From contig JAHLKC010000013.1 of the NCBI GenBank assembly GCA_025449115.1, forward strand, positions 160,001 through 224,000: 64,000 nucleotides of DNA, given 5' to 3'. Positions 25,623 through 37,641 of the stretch are shown piece by piece. This DNA is from Chytridium lagenaria. Lineage: Eukaryota; Chytridiomycota; Chytridiomycetes; Chytridiales; Chytridiaceae. A model generated the notes under the pieces. That model had not been told where the DNA came from, searched no databases, and saw only the letters and a list, made by a program, of their open reading frames with translations. Each line of letters begins with the position of its first letter. The first letter of the stretch is position 1. Made by a program: the position numbers and the translations under genes.

Positions 25623-28600
25623 ATGTTATCCGAAATCGACTATGCAACTATCCTTCACAACTACCTTGGTTCCCTGAATCCGACGACCCGGAACTCCATT
25701 TTTGTGGTTGTAGAAGAGCTTAAACGGAAGGGCTCTTCGTTTCAGTTGCTGGTGGAGGCGTTGAAGATTAAGCCGGAGAAGTTCTTAAGGCCGCCTTGGG
25801 AGGGGGCCGAGGAGGCGGTGTCGGCGGCGGTGATGGCTGCGGGAGGGTGTAAGAAGAAGAGTGAGGATTCAGTGACGGTGGGTGGGGGGACGGGTAGGGA
25901 GGAGGCTGTGACTAGTGCTGTAGAAGGTGCGGCACCGGGTCGGGTTGCAGCGGCGGCGAAGTCGGTTGAAGTTGGGACGGCGCCTGTGCTAGTTTCCGTG
26001 CCAATGGTAGAGCAAATGCCTTCTGCACCTGAACTCATAAAGACAGTTGCTGCTCCCTTGTCGCATCCTGTAAGTTTTTGCTTTTGCCATTCGTTTTTCT
26101 TCGTCAGAATTAGCGAGTGACCTTTGCATTTACTTCGTTATATAGACGCCTTCGGTTGCTTCACCGACTGCACCGACAGATCCACCTACTATCCCGCTAG
26201 TTCCACCTCCTAGCACGCCGCCAGTTCAGGCGTCTGAGGCTGGTGAAGGTGATGATGATGCGTTGTCAGATATGGATGTGGATGAGGAGGCGGTGCTAGA
26301 AGATGTAGCGATGTCGAACAAGAGTGCGGTTCCGGCTCCCGAGGTCGTCCGTGCCGAGGAACAACAGCAAGGCCCAGTTGTTCAGAATGGAGACGAAGCC
26401 ATGCAAGCCGAAGTTCCACCGCAGTCCGTATCCGTCATCGCTCCCTCCGCAATAGCCACGTCCCCTCCCACATCAGCGCCTCCCAATATCACGCCCCTAC
26501 CGTGGGAGGGGCCAATTGAGATGGACCACACAAAGCTCGCCGCAAATCTTGTGTTGGCGCTCGAAAGCTGGAAGATTGAGGGGAAGAAGATGGATGTGCT
26601 GCTTGCAAGGTCGTATGAGCTTGAAGGAGAGCTCGCAAAGGTGAAGAGGGCGATTGCTGAACAAGCGTCGGTAGTTGCACAAGCGAATCATGAGCATCAG
26701 GCCGCAAAGAAGGCTATTGAGATGGCGAGAAAATGTATGCATCAACAGGCGCAGGAGGCGTTGGCACAACGCCAGAGAGAGGAGGAAGAATTGGCGTTGA
26801 AGCTGCGTGAGCAGGAAATGGCTTCTCAGCGGCAGCGTGAGGAAGAGGAGAGGATTGAGCGGCTACGTAAGGAGGAGGAGCTGAGGGCTCAACACAACGG
26901 GAGGAGGAGCTCAGGGCTCAACAGCAACGGGAGGAGGAGCTGAGGGCTCAACAGCAACGGAGGAGGAGCTGAGGGCTCAACAGCAACGGGAGGAGGAGCT
27001 GAGGGTTCAGCAGCAACGAGAGGAGGAGCTTAGAGCTCAGCAGCAGCTTGAGGAAGAGCTGAGAGCTCAGCAGCAGAGTGCCGAGGAGCTGAAAGCTCAA
27101 CAGCTGCGCGAGCAATGATGATAGCACAACAGCAGCAGTTGATGGTCCGGCAGCAACGTGAGCAGGAGCAGAAGGTAGCTGAACTGCAGCGCCAGCAAGA
27201 AGTAATACCATCGCAGAAGCGGCACCAGGAGCTGACGCTTCAGCAGCAGCAGCGTGAGCAGGAGCAGATAAAAGCTCAACAGCAACAGGCGCAGCAGCAA
27301 CCGCAGCTGACTCCGCAACAGCGCGAACAAAAGCATCGGGAGCTACAGGCTCGCATTGACGCGATGGTGAACAATGCTGTAAAGGAAGCGGCTTCCGCAA
27401 CACAATTAAAGGCAAGAAACCCGGTGGCCATCGCTTCATCAGACAACAAGGCTTCGAATAAAATGGAATCGGATGATGTTAAGGTCTATTCCATGCAAGT
27501 TCCTTTTGTTTCCGGTATGTCAACCTATGTAGATTTGTTTTCTGATAAGCCTTGTCATACTCTATAGCAATGGGAGGTGAAAAAATGGAGTCTGTGCAGT
27601 TTTCAGGTTTGTTACGCTTCGCTTGATTTGTCTCGTTGGTCTGTCATTTAGTGAGTGTTGTAAATAAATTTCATGCAACAATCAGAAACCACGAAGAGGC
27701 CAGCGGTACCCGACCCTTCCAAGGATCATGCATCTCAAGGTCCTACACCTCCTCAAGCGCCTCAAGTTAAAATACCCGCTCTTCCTGTCATCGCCCCGGT
27801 AAAGCCGCCTGTTACAATATCACCTGTCGTTCCAACAAAGACATCAACGCTCCAAATTCCTAGATCTTTTGCCAAGATCGTAGAGTCCCCGAAACTTTCT
27901 ACCAGCGAAGAACCAGCCACTTTCGCTACGTCGGCGCCTCTGGTGATAGATTTTAAACAAAAAATCACGCACCGATATGTTTTCTCTGCCAGAAAAGGTG
28001 CCATCCGGTAGAACTATCACCAATGCTGCTGGTGTAGCCATATCCGTTCCTCCTCTGCCTAAGGTTCCCGTTCCGGCTGCTCCCCTACTGCCTTTTGCAT
28101 CCAAGGGTATCGAGGTCCCTGCTATAAACAAAGCTACCGAAATCCCTGTAGCTACACCTAAACCAGCTGACACTTCCAACACCCTTCCAGTACGATCTGC
28201 GGAGTCAAGTGCGCCAGCAACTCCGCCGTTGATGACCAGCGAGCTTCCGCAAGGCCACTCCGATTCTGGCAAGAAGCCGTCTCTTCTGGCATTGCTGAGC
28301 GCGAAAACCGCGGCTTTGGCCAAAGAGAAACAGCAAAAGGCCCTAGACAAGGTTATAGCCTCACCGCCGAAGATTATCCATACGATTGATGTGGATGCGT
28401 GGGAGGCCCAGCCTGCGAAGCAACCGGAGCCAGAATTGTCTGCAGATCTAGAACTTCAGAGGCAACGAGAGCGCGTTCTCGCGTCACGCAGAGCACGAAA
28501 GCAGGTAGAGGACGCAGAGCTTGTTGCCCAAGCAGCCGCACAGCAGCACATCGCTCAGATTGCAGAGAAATTGGGACAGCAGAAGGAGTCACCGGTTGTT

Positions 28601-30406
28601 GAGGCAAAGTCAACCTTGGGAATCAGGAAGACTGGGTCGCCGTCGATAACAAAATCACCTAACTCCTTGGCCTTGTTAAAAAAATTAAAGGAAGATGAAG
28701 AGCGGTTGTTGAAAGAGACTGAAGAATTAAAGAAGAGTGCATTACGTCAAGAGGAGGCACGGCAAGCTCAACAACGGTTAGAACGGGAAATGACACAGGC
28801 TTTGATGACGTCATCCCCAAAACAGCCTCCAAAGGTGAGATTTCGGCCTTTTATATCCGTTGTTTTCTCGGTTGCGTATATATGGACCACTTCCTTAGCC
28901 TTTACCTTCTCCCTCACTTTTTTTTGGTGTGAACTCTATTGCGTTGAACTATAGGTTATCAATGAAGGCGCAAGGGACGATGATGTTGCGGTGGAGGTTG
29001 CGACTCAACTGGAGGACGCGGCTGCAAACGAACACAGCAGTCATAAGGAGGAAAATTTTATGAAGTGGTTGAAGGCGGAGGTTAAGACGAAGCCAAATAG
29101 GACTATTGCAATGCCGAGACGTCCATCAGCAAAAGGTTCTCCGAATGGTGTTTAAAGGTATCTGTTCCTGAAGTCGTCGTATCTGCTGTTTGTTCCAAGA
29201 ATGATTCACCTGTTAAGCAATACCAGGAGCAGTCTAGGGAACCTCACAAGTTGGAGCGTGGACCGGGTCACGATCTTATGAGGTCACCTTCTCCTAAGAG
29301 AAAATTGGCTGGGCAGGCGAGAGAAAAGGACGCAAAAGAGGCCAAGTTGTCACTGGGACCGACGCGCGACGCCTGCGCCTGGGGAAGGTGCTATGGTTTT
29401 ATTTGGTGGCAACCGCGATCAAGTTCAGAACCAAAATCGTGGAGGAGGTCTTTTGGGTTTGACAGGTGTTGATGAGTCTGTGATTGCTAAGGCAAAACTT
29501 TGGCAAGTCTTGCAAAACCTTCAACTTCATTACCTCTTCTTCACTCCCTTTTTTCAGCCCCTGCAACGAACTCCATGTTTCAGACTGGTGTTGCTCCCGC
29601 CGTCTTTATTTAGCAATCATTCTGGTGGAGCTTCCAACCAAGTCGGTAATTCTTTGCAGACTATGCTTCCACGTGGGGCTCAGCCTGACGGGATGCAAAT
29701 GTCGCCCGCCGATAACGCCATCCTCCTGTCGCAGCTTCAGCAGCTTCAACAGCAGCAGCAGCAGCTGATGCAGCAACAACATCAGCAACAGCAACAGCAG
29801 GTGGCGGCTCTGGCTACTTATATCGCACAAGGTGGTGGGGCTGGAATGAATAGTCCGGATCAGTTGAGCGCGTTAACGATGATAATGGGTTTAAATCAGG
29901 GTAACCAAAATCGTGCTCCACCGCCTTTGCATCGGCCCCCTGTGCAGAATCCTTTGCAAAAGCGCTTTCAACACCAACGCGTTTCCACCACCACAGCAAA
30001 AGAACCCGTTGCAGAGTGCCTTTTCAGGACACCAAACGCAGAACCCATTACAGAGTGCTTTCAGCGGAAATCAATCGCAGAACCCATTGCAGAATGCCTT
30101 TTCTGGGAACAATGGCAACGCGGGTCTTCCCTTTGGAAACGCTGGGGGAAATCTAGGAGGAGCTCAAGCCTTCCTTGCGGCGGGATTGGGTGCGAATCTA
30201 ATGCAGCAGACGCAACAGGGCGGTCTTCAGTTTGGAACGCAAGGCGCGGGTATCGATGGATTTAATCAGGGAAATGTTGCTCCCTCTTGGCGCTCTTGCA
30301 ACAGCAGCAACAGCAGCAGCAACAAACGCCTCAGCAAGGGCAAGGACAACTAAATCCCCAATCGATGATGTTTCAAGGATTATATTCGTCAAACGGGAGG
30401 TTTTAG
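25623..30406 (+). CDS. Large Q/E-rich coiled-coil protein, unrecognised
   Basis: Starts MLSEIDYATILHNYLGSLNP, a compact helical 55-residue segment that looks like a folded domain. It continues with acidic and Pro-rich sequence, a long coiled coil (AIAEQASVVAQANHEHQAAK onward), a tandem EELRAQQQRE repeat, more QREQEQ coils, a Pro-rich linker, a second coil (QRERVLASRRARKQVEDAEL) and a Q-rich tail. The tail has repeats of QNPLQSAFSG and ends GLYSSNGRF before a TAG at 30404. Introns: 26070-26145, 27515-27567, 27607-27685, 28835-28954, and one about 29503-29557. Frame breaks occur near 26940-27110, 27960, 29150, 29365, 29610, 29980 and 30295. I do not recognise the family. The composition suggests a scaffold or prion-like RNA-granule or transcription factor, which is only inference. 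Confidence 0.6.
26875..27110 (+). repeat. Degenerate 30-bp tandem repeat encoding EELRAQQQRE
   Basis: About seven or eight units built on GAGGAGCTGAGGGCTCAACA followed by GCAACGGGAG. The first units are nearly identical; later ones diverge (LRVQ, QQLEE, QQSAE). Unit lengths vary by one base in places, which is what breaks the reading frame here. Confidence 0.8.
29995..30115 (+). repeat. Tandem repeat encoding QNPLQSAFSG
   Basis: Three to four copies of a unit of about 40 bp encoding Q-N/K-P-L-Q-S/N-A-F-S-G plus a short spacer, just before the Gly/Asn-rich C-terminus of the unrecognised Q-rich protein. Confidence 0.7.
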
Positions 30407-30948
30407 GTCTCGCTCTGTGGAATTATCGCCTGGATCCACCATATTTTTCTATCGCCACTCCCTTACCGACTCTTACTCCCTATCCAGCCGACATATGTCA
30501 TTTACCATTTTATTTCTTTCCTCGCCGATTTCTCAGGACGGCGCCTGTAGTTGTAGCAGAAAAAAAAATTGGATACCCCAGCTGTTCGCATGAAGTCGGG
30601 AAGTTTACGCAGGCAGAATCAGTTTTATGTACATTGCAGATGAGGGAGGGGTTTGAAAAACAAAAACAAAACGAAAACAAATAAATAGTCTTAGAATTTG
30701 GAAGAAAAGCTCATTTTCATTTGGATCGTTATCTGCTTACCTCATTTTTACTCTTTCATTCATCGTGAAAGTGACGATTGAAGTCGCCACTTCCGTGAAG
30801 GCTCGAAGTAGACGAGGCCACAAAAAAAAATTGATGAAAACGGGTGTTTTTTTTTGGTGCACAACCCTTTGAACAGGCACTTAACGGGAGTCGGCCTCAA
30901 CTAGAGTGCTTGTTTCCTCCTCACACATCTGTAACGACCGTTTTCATC
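30407..30948. other. Intergenic region upstream of VAC8
   Basis: Transcript end of the Q-rich gene and 5' flank of VAC8. A-rich runs are present. No separate gene is supported. Confidence 0.4.
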
Positions 30949-33426
30949 ATGCGGTGGAACCTCTTTTACGATTGCTGCAGTTGGTGCAAGCGGCCACGCA
31001 CTGGTTCCCTTTACGAACCGCTTCTGGACACTGAAAGGGAGGCTGTTGCGGAACTGTTGCACTATTTGGAGAGTCGGTATCCCACATCCTTCCAATTTCC
31101 CACCTACTCTGGATCCGCAACATCCAGCTTTACTCCATACGCTGAATGCATTGACTAAAACTTTGTCAATTTTACAATGGATGGCCTGATCGAGTTTAAA
31201 GGACAGTGGCTAACCTTTATATTACATCCCAGACCGCGACAATGTGAACTTTTTCGAAGGAGAACCTCTGCAAGCTCTTTCATCATTGGCGTACTCGGAC
31301 AATGTGGACTTACAACGGAGCGCGGCGTTGGCGTTCGTAGAGATAACAGAGAAAGGTATAGTTGGTGGCATGGTTAGGGAAGCTTACTCTTATCTGTGGG
31401 ACTAGATGTGCGGCAGGTTAACAGAGATGCTATTGAATGTGGGATATACTTGCTGCAATCGACGGATGTGGAAGTACAGAGGGCGGCGGCGGCGGCTATT
31501 GGGAATCTTGCTGTTTTTCGTAAGTGCTGCTTTGGCAACGTTTGATGGCTGAAAGTTCGGTTTTATTTGATGATAGCTGGAAATCAGGTTTTGATTGTCG
31601 ACTGTGGAGCGTTGGAACCTTTGGTGCATTTGATGCTATCAGGGAATCCGGAGGTGCAATGTAACGCGGTGGGATGCATAACGAATCTTGCGACACATGG
31701 TGAGATACTTTTTTTAGCATTTTGCGTTCGTCTCTGTTGATTTTTAGTCGATAGTTTTCGGGTGGTTGGGTGTATAGTAATCTTACGATTATCTTCATTC
31801 GCCTTGTTTAGAGGCCAACAAAGCACGGATAGCGCGGTCGGGGCTCTAGTGCCGCTGACACGTCTTGCACGGTCAAAAGACCTTCGTGTGCAGGTATGTC
31901 CTCTACGAAGTGCTTCAATTTTTTTTAAAAAACCTCATTTTTAACTCTAATATCCCTTTTCAGCGAAACGCAACTGGCGCCCTTCTCAATATGACACACA
32001 CAATCGATAATAGACAACAGCTCGTGACAGCAGGAGCCCTTCCTGTTCTTGTCAGTCTTCTCTCTTCCCCTGACTACGATGTTCAGTATTACTGCACCAC
32101 TTCGCTAAGTAACATTGCAGTGGACAGTAAGTCTTACTTCCGATTGCAAACTCTCGCAAGCTCAAGAATTTGCGGACTTTTAAGTTTATAATATACGCTC
32201 TAATCTTTTGCAATTGATCAGCCATGAACAGAACTCGCCTCGCCACATCCGAACCTACCATCATCCCGAGTTTAATTCGACTCACTGATTCACCTTCCCT
32301 TAAAGTGCAATGCCAAGCTGCCCTGCACTTAGAAATTTAGCGTCTGACGGTAAGCATCGCCTTTTTTCATACGCCCAAGATTTTATTCGTTGCTCGTCCT
32401 GTTTGTTGGTTTTGTGTTTTTATTTGGGCGGTGCGTTTGGTGCTAATTTTTTTTTTTTTTTTTTTTGCAGAAAAATTCCAAATTGACATTGTTGCCCACG
32501 ATGGTCTGGCACCGCTCTTGAGCCTCCTGAAATCCAAAGTCCCTCAAATTGTCCTTGCCGCAGCCGCCTGCATTCGCAATATTTCCATCCACCCTTCCAA
32601 TGAAGGTCCCATAGTCCGAGCTGGCTTTCTCCAACACCTCGTCGAACTCCTTCCTTACGATAACGAAGAGATCAATGTCACGCTATGAGCACAATTCGAA
32701 ATCTAGCTTCATCCGATGAGAACAAAGTGGCTATTGTGAATGCGGGGGCGGTGGAGAAGATTGGGGGGTTGCTGAGGATGTCGGTTGTACCACTATCGGT
32801 CAAAGGGGAGATGACGGCCTGTTTGGCCGTTTTGGCGTTGACGGATGAGGTCAAACCAAATGTGCTTAAGTTGCTTAAGGCCGCTTATTAAGCACACTTC
32901 GTCAACGAGTGTGGATGTGAGGGCGAATTCGGCGGCGGCGATAGGGAACTTGGCGTCAAAGTGTAATTTATCGTGTTTTTTTTCTCAAGGTTCTCATTAT
33001 TGTTTTCAGTAGACGATGCGGGTGCAAGCGCGTTCATCAAAGAATGGCCGGATATTCGGAGTTATATCTACCAATTCCTCACCTCTGACGATGTAACGTT
33101 CCAACATATCGCGGTTTGGACCCTTCTTCAATTCACATCTGGTGATGGTATGTATTTTTGTCCAGATATCTTTATTCATATTTATCGTCAAATAAACTTC
33201 GCTTCCTAACTATGCTTTTTTAGAACGACTACGCAGCAAAGTTGCTGCTGACAATGAACTTCTTGCTGTGGTTCAAGAGCTTAGCGGTGCCGCAAATGCC
33301 GCGGACGGAGAAGGGGAAGGCGAAGGTGTTCCTTGGGCTTTGCCAAACCCTTTTACAGGAACTCGGTGGATTGTCCTCTTGGAACAAACTGTCTCGTGTA
33401 ACGTAGCGAAGAAAGTGTTTTCCTGA
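30949..33426 (+). CDS. VAC8: Vacuolar armadillo-repeat protein Vac8
   Basis: Palmitoylated armadillo scaffold on the vacuole membrane, needed in yeast for vacuole inheritance, nucleus-vacuole junctions, fusion and autophagy. Near-identical family blocks appear in order: [108 protein letters not shown] and [13 protein letters not shown]. Exons include 31406-31519, 31577-31699, 31812-31893, 31974-32126, 32222-32349, 32471-32962, 33010-33147 and 33224-33426 (stop TGA). One-base breaks near 31095, 32323, 32672 and 32885 fall in conserved repeats. The N-terminus reads [14 protein letters not shown]: the Cys cluster for palmitoylation is present, but the MG myristoylation start of yeast Vac8 is not seen. 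Confidence 0.95.
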
Positions 33427-34003
33427 CTTTTTTTTTCACATTTTGTTGATACCTTCATAATCAAGTTTTTTGGAGATTTTTGGGTTTTTTATTGCATGAG
33501 TATTTGTTTGGGTTTTATCTTTGCCTTTTTAATCTTCTTTGCTAGTTTTGGGGATGTTGGGGAGGAGGATTGGCTTTGATTTTGATGCATTTGGGGTTGT
33601 ATTGTTTTTATGATATCTGTTTTTTTGATGCGGTGCCGCGCGCCTTGTATTCCGTGTGTATACTGTAATGCCTCTAGCTTTCTTTATGTTGCTCGAAAAC
33701 TATCAGCGAAAGAAATATATAACCCCCGATAATTATTGGCATTGCTTATCCCCACTCATGGAGTCTAAAAGTATACTTATTGGTACCTTTCTCCTTTTCT
33801 TTTTTAGTTTCATCGAAACGTGAATACTCTTATATTATTAGAAAGCCGGAAACTATAGCATCCCCGTCATCCGCACCCACCACCCACGCACATCACCTCA
33901 ACTACTCCAACCAATTCGGAACTCATCCGGTCCTCGCCCTTTCTACAATTTTAATAATACAGCACCAAGGCAAAATGTTGGTATTTTATAATTCGCATCG
34001 CAT
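33427..34003. other. Convergent intergenic region
   Basis: T-rich spacer between the VAC8 stop and the O-methyltransferase stop on the opposite strand. It serves as the 3' flank of both. Nothing else was seen. Confidence 0.45.
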
Positions 34004-35157
34004 TTATTTCCCAGCACCCTTCCTTTTATACCCCAAAACCACATCCAAATACTTGCCCGTCCTCACAACCACAACATCCACAAACCCGGCTTCTTGCAAC
34101 ATCTCCCTAAATTCCTCCTCACTCCTCTCCCTCCCTCCAGTCTGCACCATCATATTAATATCCTGCAACGTCGCCCCCATCGGTCCCGCATCGTCCCCGA
34201 ATCCAACAACGTCTCGGCGATCACCACCACACCCCATCATTCAACCCTCCATACACTTTGCGCAGAAGCGCGGCAGCCGTGTCATCATCCCAATCATGAA
34301 GGATCGCGAAAGCATCGCCATATCAGTCGACGGGAACGCGTCCACAAAGAAATCAGCTGCAAGCGTCGACACTTTACCAAGTATCCGCTGAACCTCTTCA
34401 TCACTCTCCCCATCCTTTCTCACCCTCTCCACGGTCAAATACTTTTCCCGCGTCGTCTCCACAACCTCCCTCAGATCCACCACCACACAATCCACATCCC
34501 ATCGTCTCACCACCTCCACCGCAAGAGCACCCGTTGCGCCACCAACGTCCATCACGGTCTTGTAGGGACCCTCGGGGATGGCTGCGACGATGGATGGAGC
34601 GGATAGGACGGCGTGGCTGTGCATGGCGTCTTGGAAACGGTGGAAGGAGGGGGTGTCGGCGTATAAAACTGAAAAGGGGTTGGTCGGGGGTGTTGGGAAG
34701 AGGGTGGGGAAGGTTTTGGACCAAGTGGGTTGTGAGGTTTGGAGGGAGTGGGAGAGATGCGTCCAGATGGGGTAGAGGGTTTGATCGGAATGCCAGACAT
34801 AACCTGTGTGCGGTGTGTTAGATTTGGTGAAAGTGTGTTGTATGGGGGATGGGGTATGAGGACTGCCATGCTGTTCTCTGAACGTTCGGTGAGGTATTCT
34901 CGACTGATGGGTGTTAATTCGAATCGACGGGTCCCGTTGACGATGTTGACGTTGACCAAGCCGAGTGGGACGCAGGCTCGTAGGAGACGATCGACGGCGT
35001 CAGGTTTAAGGGTGGGGAGACGGGTGACAATATCATGGGAAGTGAGGGGACCATGGAGGTCAAGGATGTCAACGAGGTGGGTGGTGACAAAGGTCATCAT
35101 GATTTTGGAACGACGGAAGGCGTTGAGGAGTTCGAGGATGGGGGTGGGGTCAGTCAT
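34004..35157 (-). CDS. SAM-dependent O-methyltransferase, acetylserotonin/hydroxyindole OMT-like
   Basis: Starts MTDPTPILELLNAFRRSKIM. The N-terminal dimerisation helices and winged helix are visible (LLRACVPLGLVNV, SREYLTERSE). The Rossmann fold has the SAM-binding glycine motif MDVGGATGALAVEV. The catalytic region is SRILHDWDDDTAAALLRK, in which the His-Asp pair is typical of this family. The C-terminal block is NMMVQTGGRERSEEEFREML. The family methylates small hydroxylated aromatics in the cytosol; the substrate cannot be read from sequence. It appears to be a single exon of about 385 codons with frame breaks near 34800, 34690, 34300 and 34230. It stands alone, without neighbouring biosynthetic genes. 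Caffeate or flavonoid-type OMT is the alternative name within the same superfamily. Confidence 0.82.
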
Positions 35158-35672
35158 TGTTGTTGATTTAGTATGTCGTGTCCGAGTTAATAATACTTTT
35201 GCGTGATGACACAAATCATCGCGGTGACTTTTCGTCAGTTTTTGCATGTTTCTTTCGTTAAGTAGATCCAAAGTCGTGTTATTTTTATTTACACCATGAC
35301 AAAAACAAAAGAACGAAAGGGAATAAAAACCACAGCAGAGCAACAGTTTTTATGCAGAAACCAAAAAAACCACGAAAAAAAACAAGGAATTCCGAGCAAC
35401 ACCTCAAATAAAGAAAAAAGCAAGAGACAGATTCCAAAGCTTGGATGATAGGATGCGAACAAAAGAAAAGTCAAAATAACCGGAAACCGATTTTAAAAAC
35501 AGAAGCAGCCAGAAAGAAAATGCAGAATGATGATGGGAGTGAGGGGGTAGTCAAAAAAAAAGGTCCGAGAGGTTTTGTGATGAATAGAAAGAAAGGGGAT
35601 CATATTTGTAAAGAATAAAGGAATACGAATGGGTTTTTTTGCTTGAAAAGGGGGAGCAGAGCGACGAGACGT
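35158..35672. other. Intergenic region between two minus-strand genes
   Basis: The 5' flank of the O-methyltransferase and the 3' flank of the NADPH oxidase gene, A-rich on the plus strand. No coding signal found. Confidence 0.4.
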
Positions 35673-37641
35673 TTAAAAGTTTTCTAAAGAACGAGACGTG
35701 TTAATATCAGTTCTCGACTCACGGAAGGGAGAGACAAGATAAAGAAAATAAGTAGAAACACACCTTTGCCATAAAAGAACCTCGTCCCATTATCCGTCGC
35801 CTCTGTCCACCTATTACAAGCCTTATGCAAGTTCTTTGACAAAATCTTGGGCCCACAGAAGAACACTCCAATATCCGTGCCAGGATGTGTCTGTCTCATA
35901 CCCTTAAAGATCTGATCAAAGTTGGGTCTTCCAAAGTAAGTCGGCGATCTCAACCCAGTGATAGCATCTCGAGTGCCTTCTTCATCGTTCAATATAATAT
36001 TTCTCAGTTCATCAATCTTGACTCCTTGCGTGAGATACGTGTGGATCTCTATGAACCCGTCAATGTTCTCTTCTTCAAGAGTCGCGAGGAGATCCTGGAA
36101 CCATTCAAAAGCGTCCTTGTCACGGCAGACCCAGATAAAGTAGACCTTGCGGAGCTTAATCAAACCAGAGGGGTTGTTGATACGGTACCAGATGGTCTTG
36201 AGAATGGAGGCAAAGGGGGTGACACCGATACCAGCGCCAACGAGAACAGAGACCTCATAATCGAAAACGTCTTCTGAGGCGGAACCGTAAGGACCGTCAA
36301 TCATGACCATCGGGAGCGATGTGGGAGGAGCAAGGCCCGCTTCATCTTTATCACCAAACCGGCACCCAAGACGTTTAGCAAAAGCAGTGGTCCAGTCTCC
36401 AACAACACGGATATGGACAGACACAAAGTCTTCGTGAGGAGAAGAGGTGAGGGTGAAGGGGTGCCACTCGTAAAGAGCAATCTCGGGGCAGCAGAGGAAA
36501 ATGTATTGACCGGCTTTGGTCTTGCAGGAGGGTTTCTTGATTTGAACTTCAACGACATTGGACGGGTGTTGGACGACCTTGGAGATGTAGGTCTTGCGAC
36601 GACCACGGACTTCACGGAGGACACGCTCGAGGAGGTAACAGGGCGGCAGACGCAACCCAAAACTTCCAGAAGGAGGGACCACCACGGCATGGGTCCCCAG
36701 TGCCAGGGTCAGCCTAATTCAAACATTAATAGAAACGTGTTAGAATATAAAAGTGCTATAAATATAATGAAACTGTAAAATAAGATTGAAGTCGCCTATA
36801 ATGCCTCACTCCGCCAGGACTACTTGGCAACGGGAATTGCCAAATACTCTTCGCTCGCAAGCTCAATATGACTATAAGAGATAATTACCTTGATGAAACA
36901 AAGGCACCGTGCATGAGGAGACCACCGAAAAAGACGATAAAGAGATGGTGAGTGAACCAGAAAATCTCAAAATGCTTGCGTCTGACAGCCTCCACAGCCG
37001 AAGTGACCATCAAGAAAAAGGCAACCGTGATAACCTGACCCGTGAGACCTGGACCAGACATGAAAGCCAGGTACTCTGCGGTGATGTACTTTCTCCCAAT
37101 GAAGATTTCAACATTTCTATAGTTGAAGTAATGGGCAACGACATGGACGTAAGTCCAAAAGACGATAGACCAGGCAATGACAATGTGGAAGGTGATGTTC
37201 TTGTCAAAGGGGATGAACCTGTTGAGGAAGGTTGTTCTGACCATGGAGATGATGTTGCGACAGACGGTGAAGAGGAGGATGGCGCAGTTCATGTTAATAA
37301 GGTTTGCGGCGGCACGAGCGGTGGGGAGACCGTGGAAGAGGACGAGACGGAAGGTCTTGAGGTTGGAGGCTGTCCAGAGGGCCCAGTAGGACTGGATAAA
37401 GTAACCCACGTTGGCCAGAATCCAGATGACGAGAACGGCATGTTTAGGTCCTGATTGTGTTAAATAGAAGAAAGTGTACGTCAAGGTTAGCATTGAAACG
37501 AACGACTGAAGTGAGTAGAGAAGTGGATGATAAAAAGTTAAAAGCAACCGTACCTTCGTTGACCATGTAGTTGTCAATTCTGAGTCTCCATTTACTCTTG
37601 CGCTGCCTGCGCGCAGGCGCTGGGGGGTTGCTGTCTGGCAT
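35673..37641 (-). CDS. NOX: NADPH oxidase catalytic subunit (gp91phox/NoxA-type)
   Basis: Transmembrane flavocytochrome that passes electrons from cytosolic NADPH through FAD and two haems to O2, making superoxide. After a short basic N-terminus come the membrane helices with haem-histidine segments (HGLPTARAAANL, HIVIAWSIVFWTYVHVVAHY). The FAD-binding block is EWHPFTLTSSPHEDFVSVHI. NADPH-binding blocks are DGPYGSASEDVF, SVLVGAGIGVTPFASILK and GVFFCGPK, and the invariant C-terminus FFYGKENF is present. No EF-hands, so a NoxA/B type rather than NoxC/Nox5. Four exons: 37641-37554, 37450-36889, 36713-35764 and an 11-nt terminal exon 35683-35673 encoding E-N-F-stop. Frame corrections are needed near 36897, in a T-run, and near 36640. 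About 530 aa, the usual length. Confidence 0.95.

Noticed and set aside
26948..27439. 163-codon minus-strand ORF rich in Leu and Ala
   Set aside because: Antisense of CAG/GAG repeats in the Q-rich gene; low-complexity mirror frame.
34004..37641. Biosynthetic cluster of O-methyltransferase and NADPH oxidase
   Set aside because: NOX is a superoxide-producing signalling enzyme and there is no backbone synthase or tailoring enzyme nearby; adjacency looks incidental.
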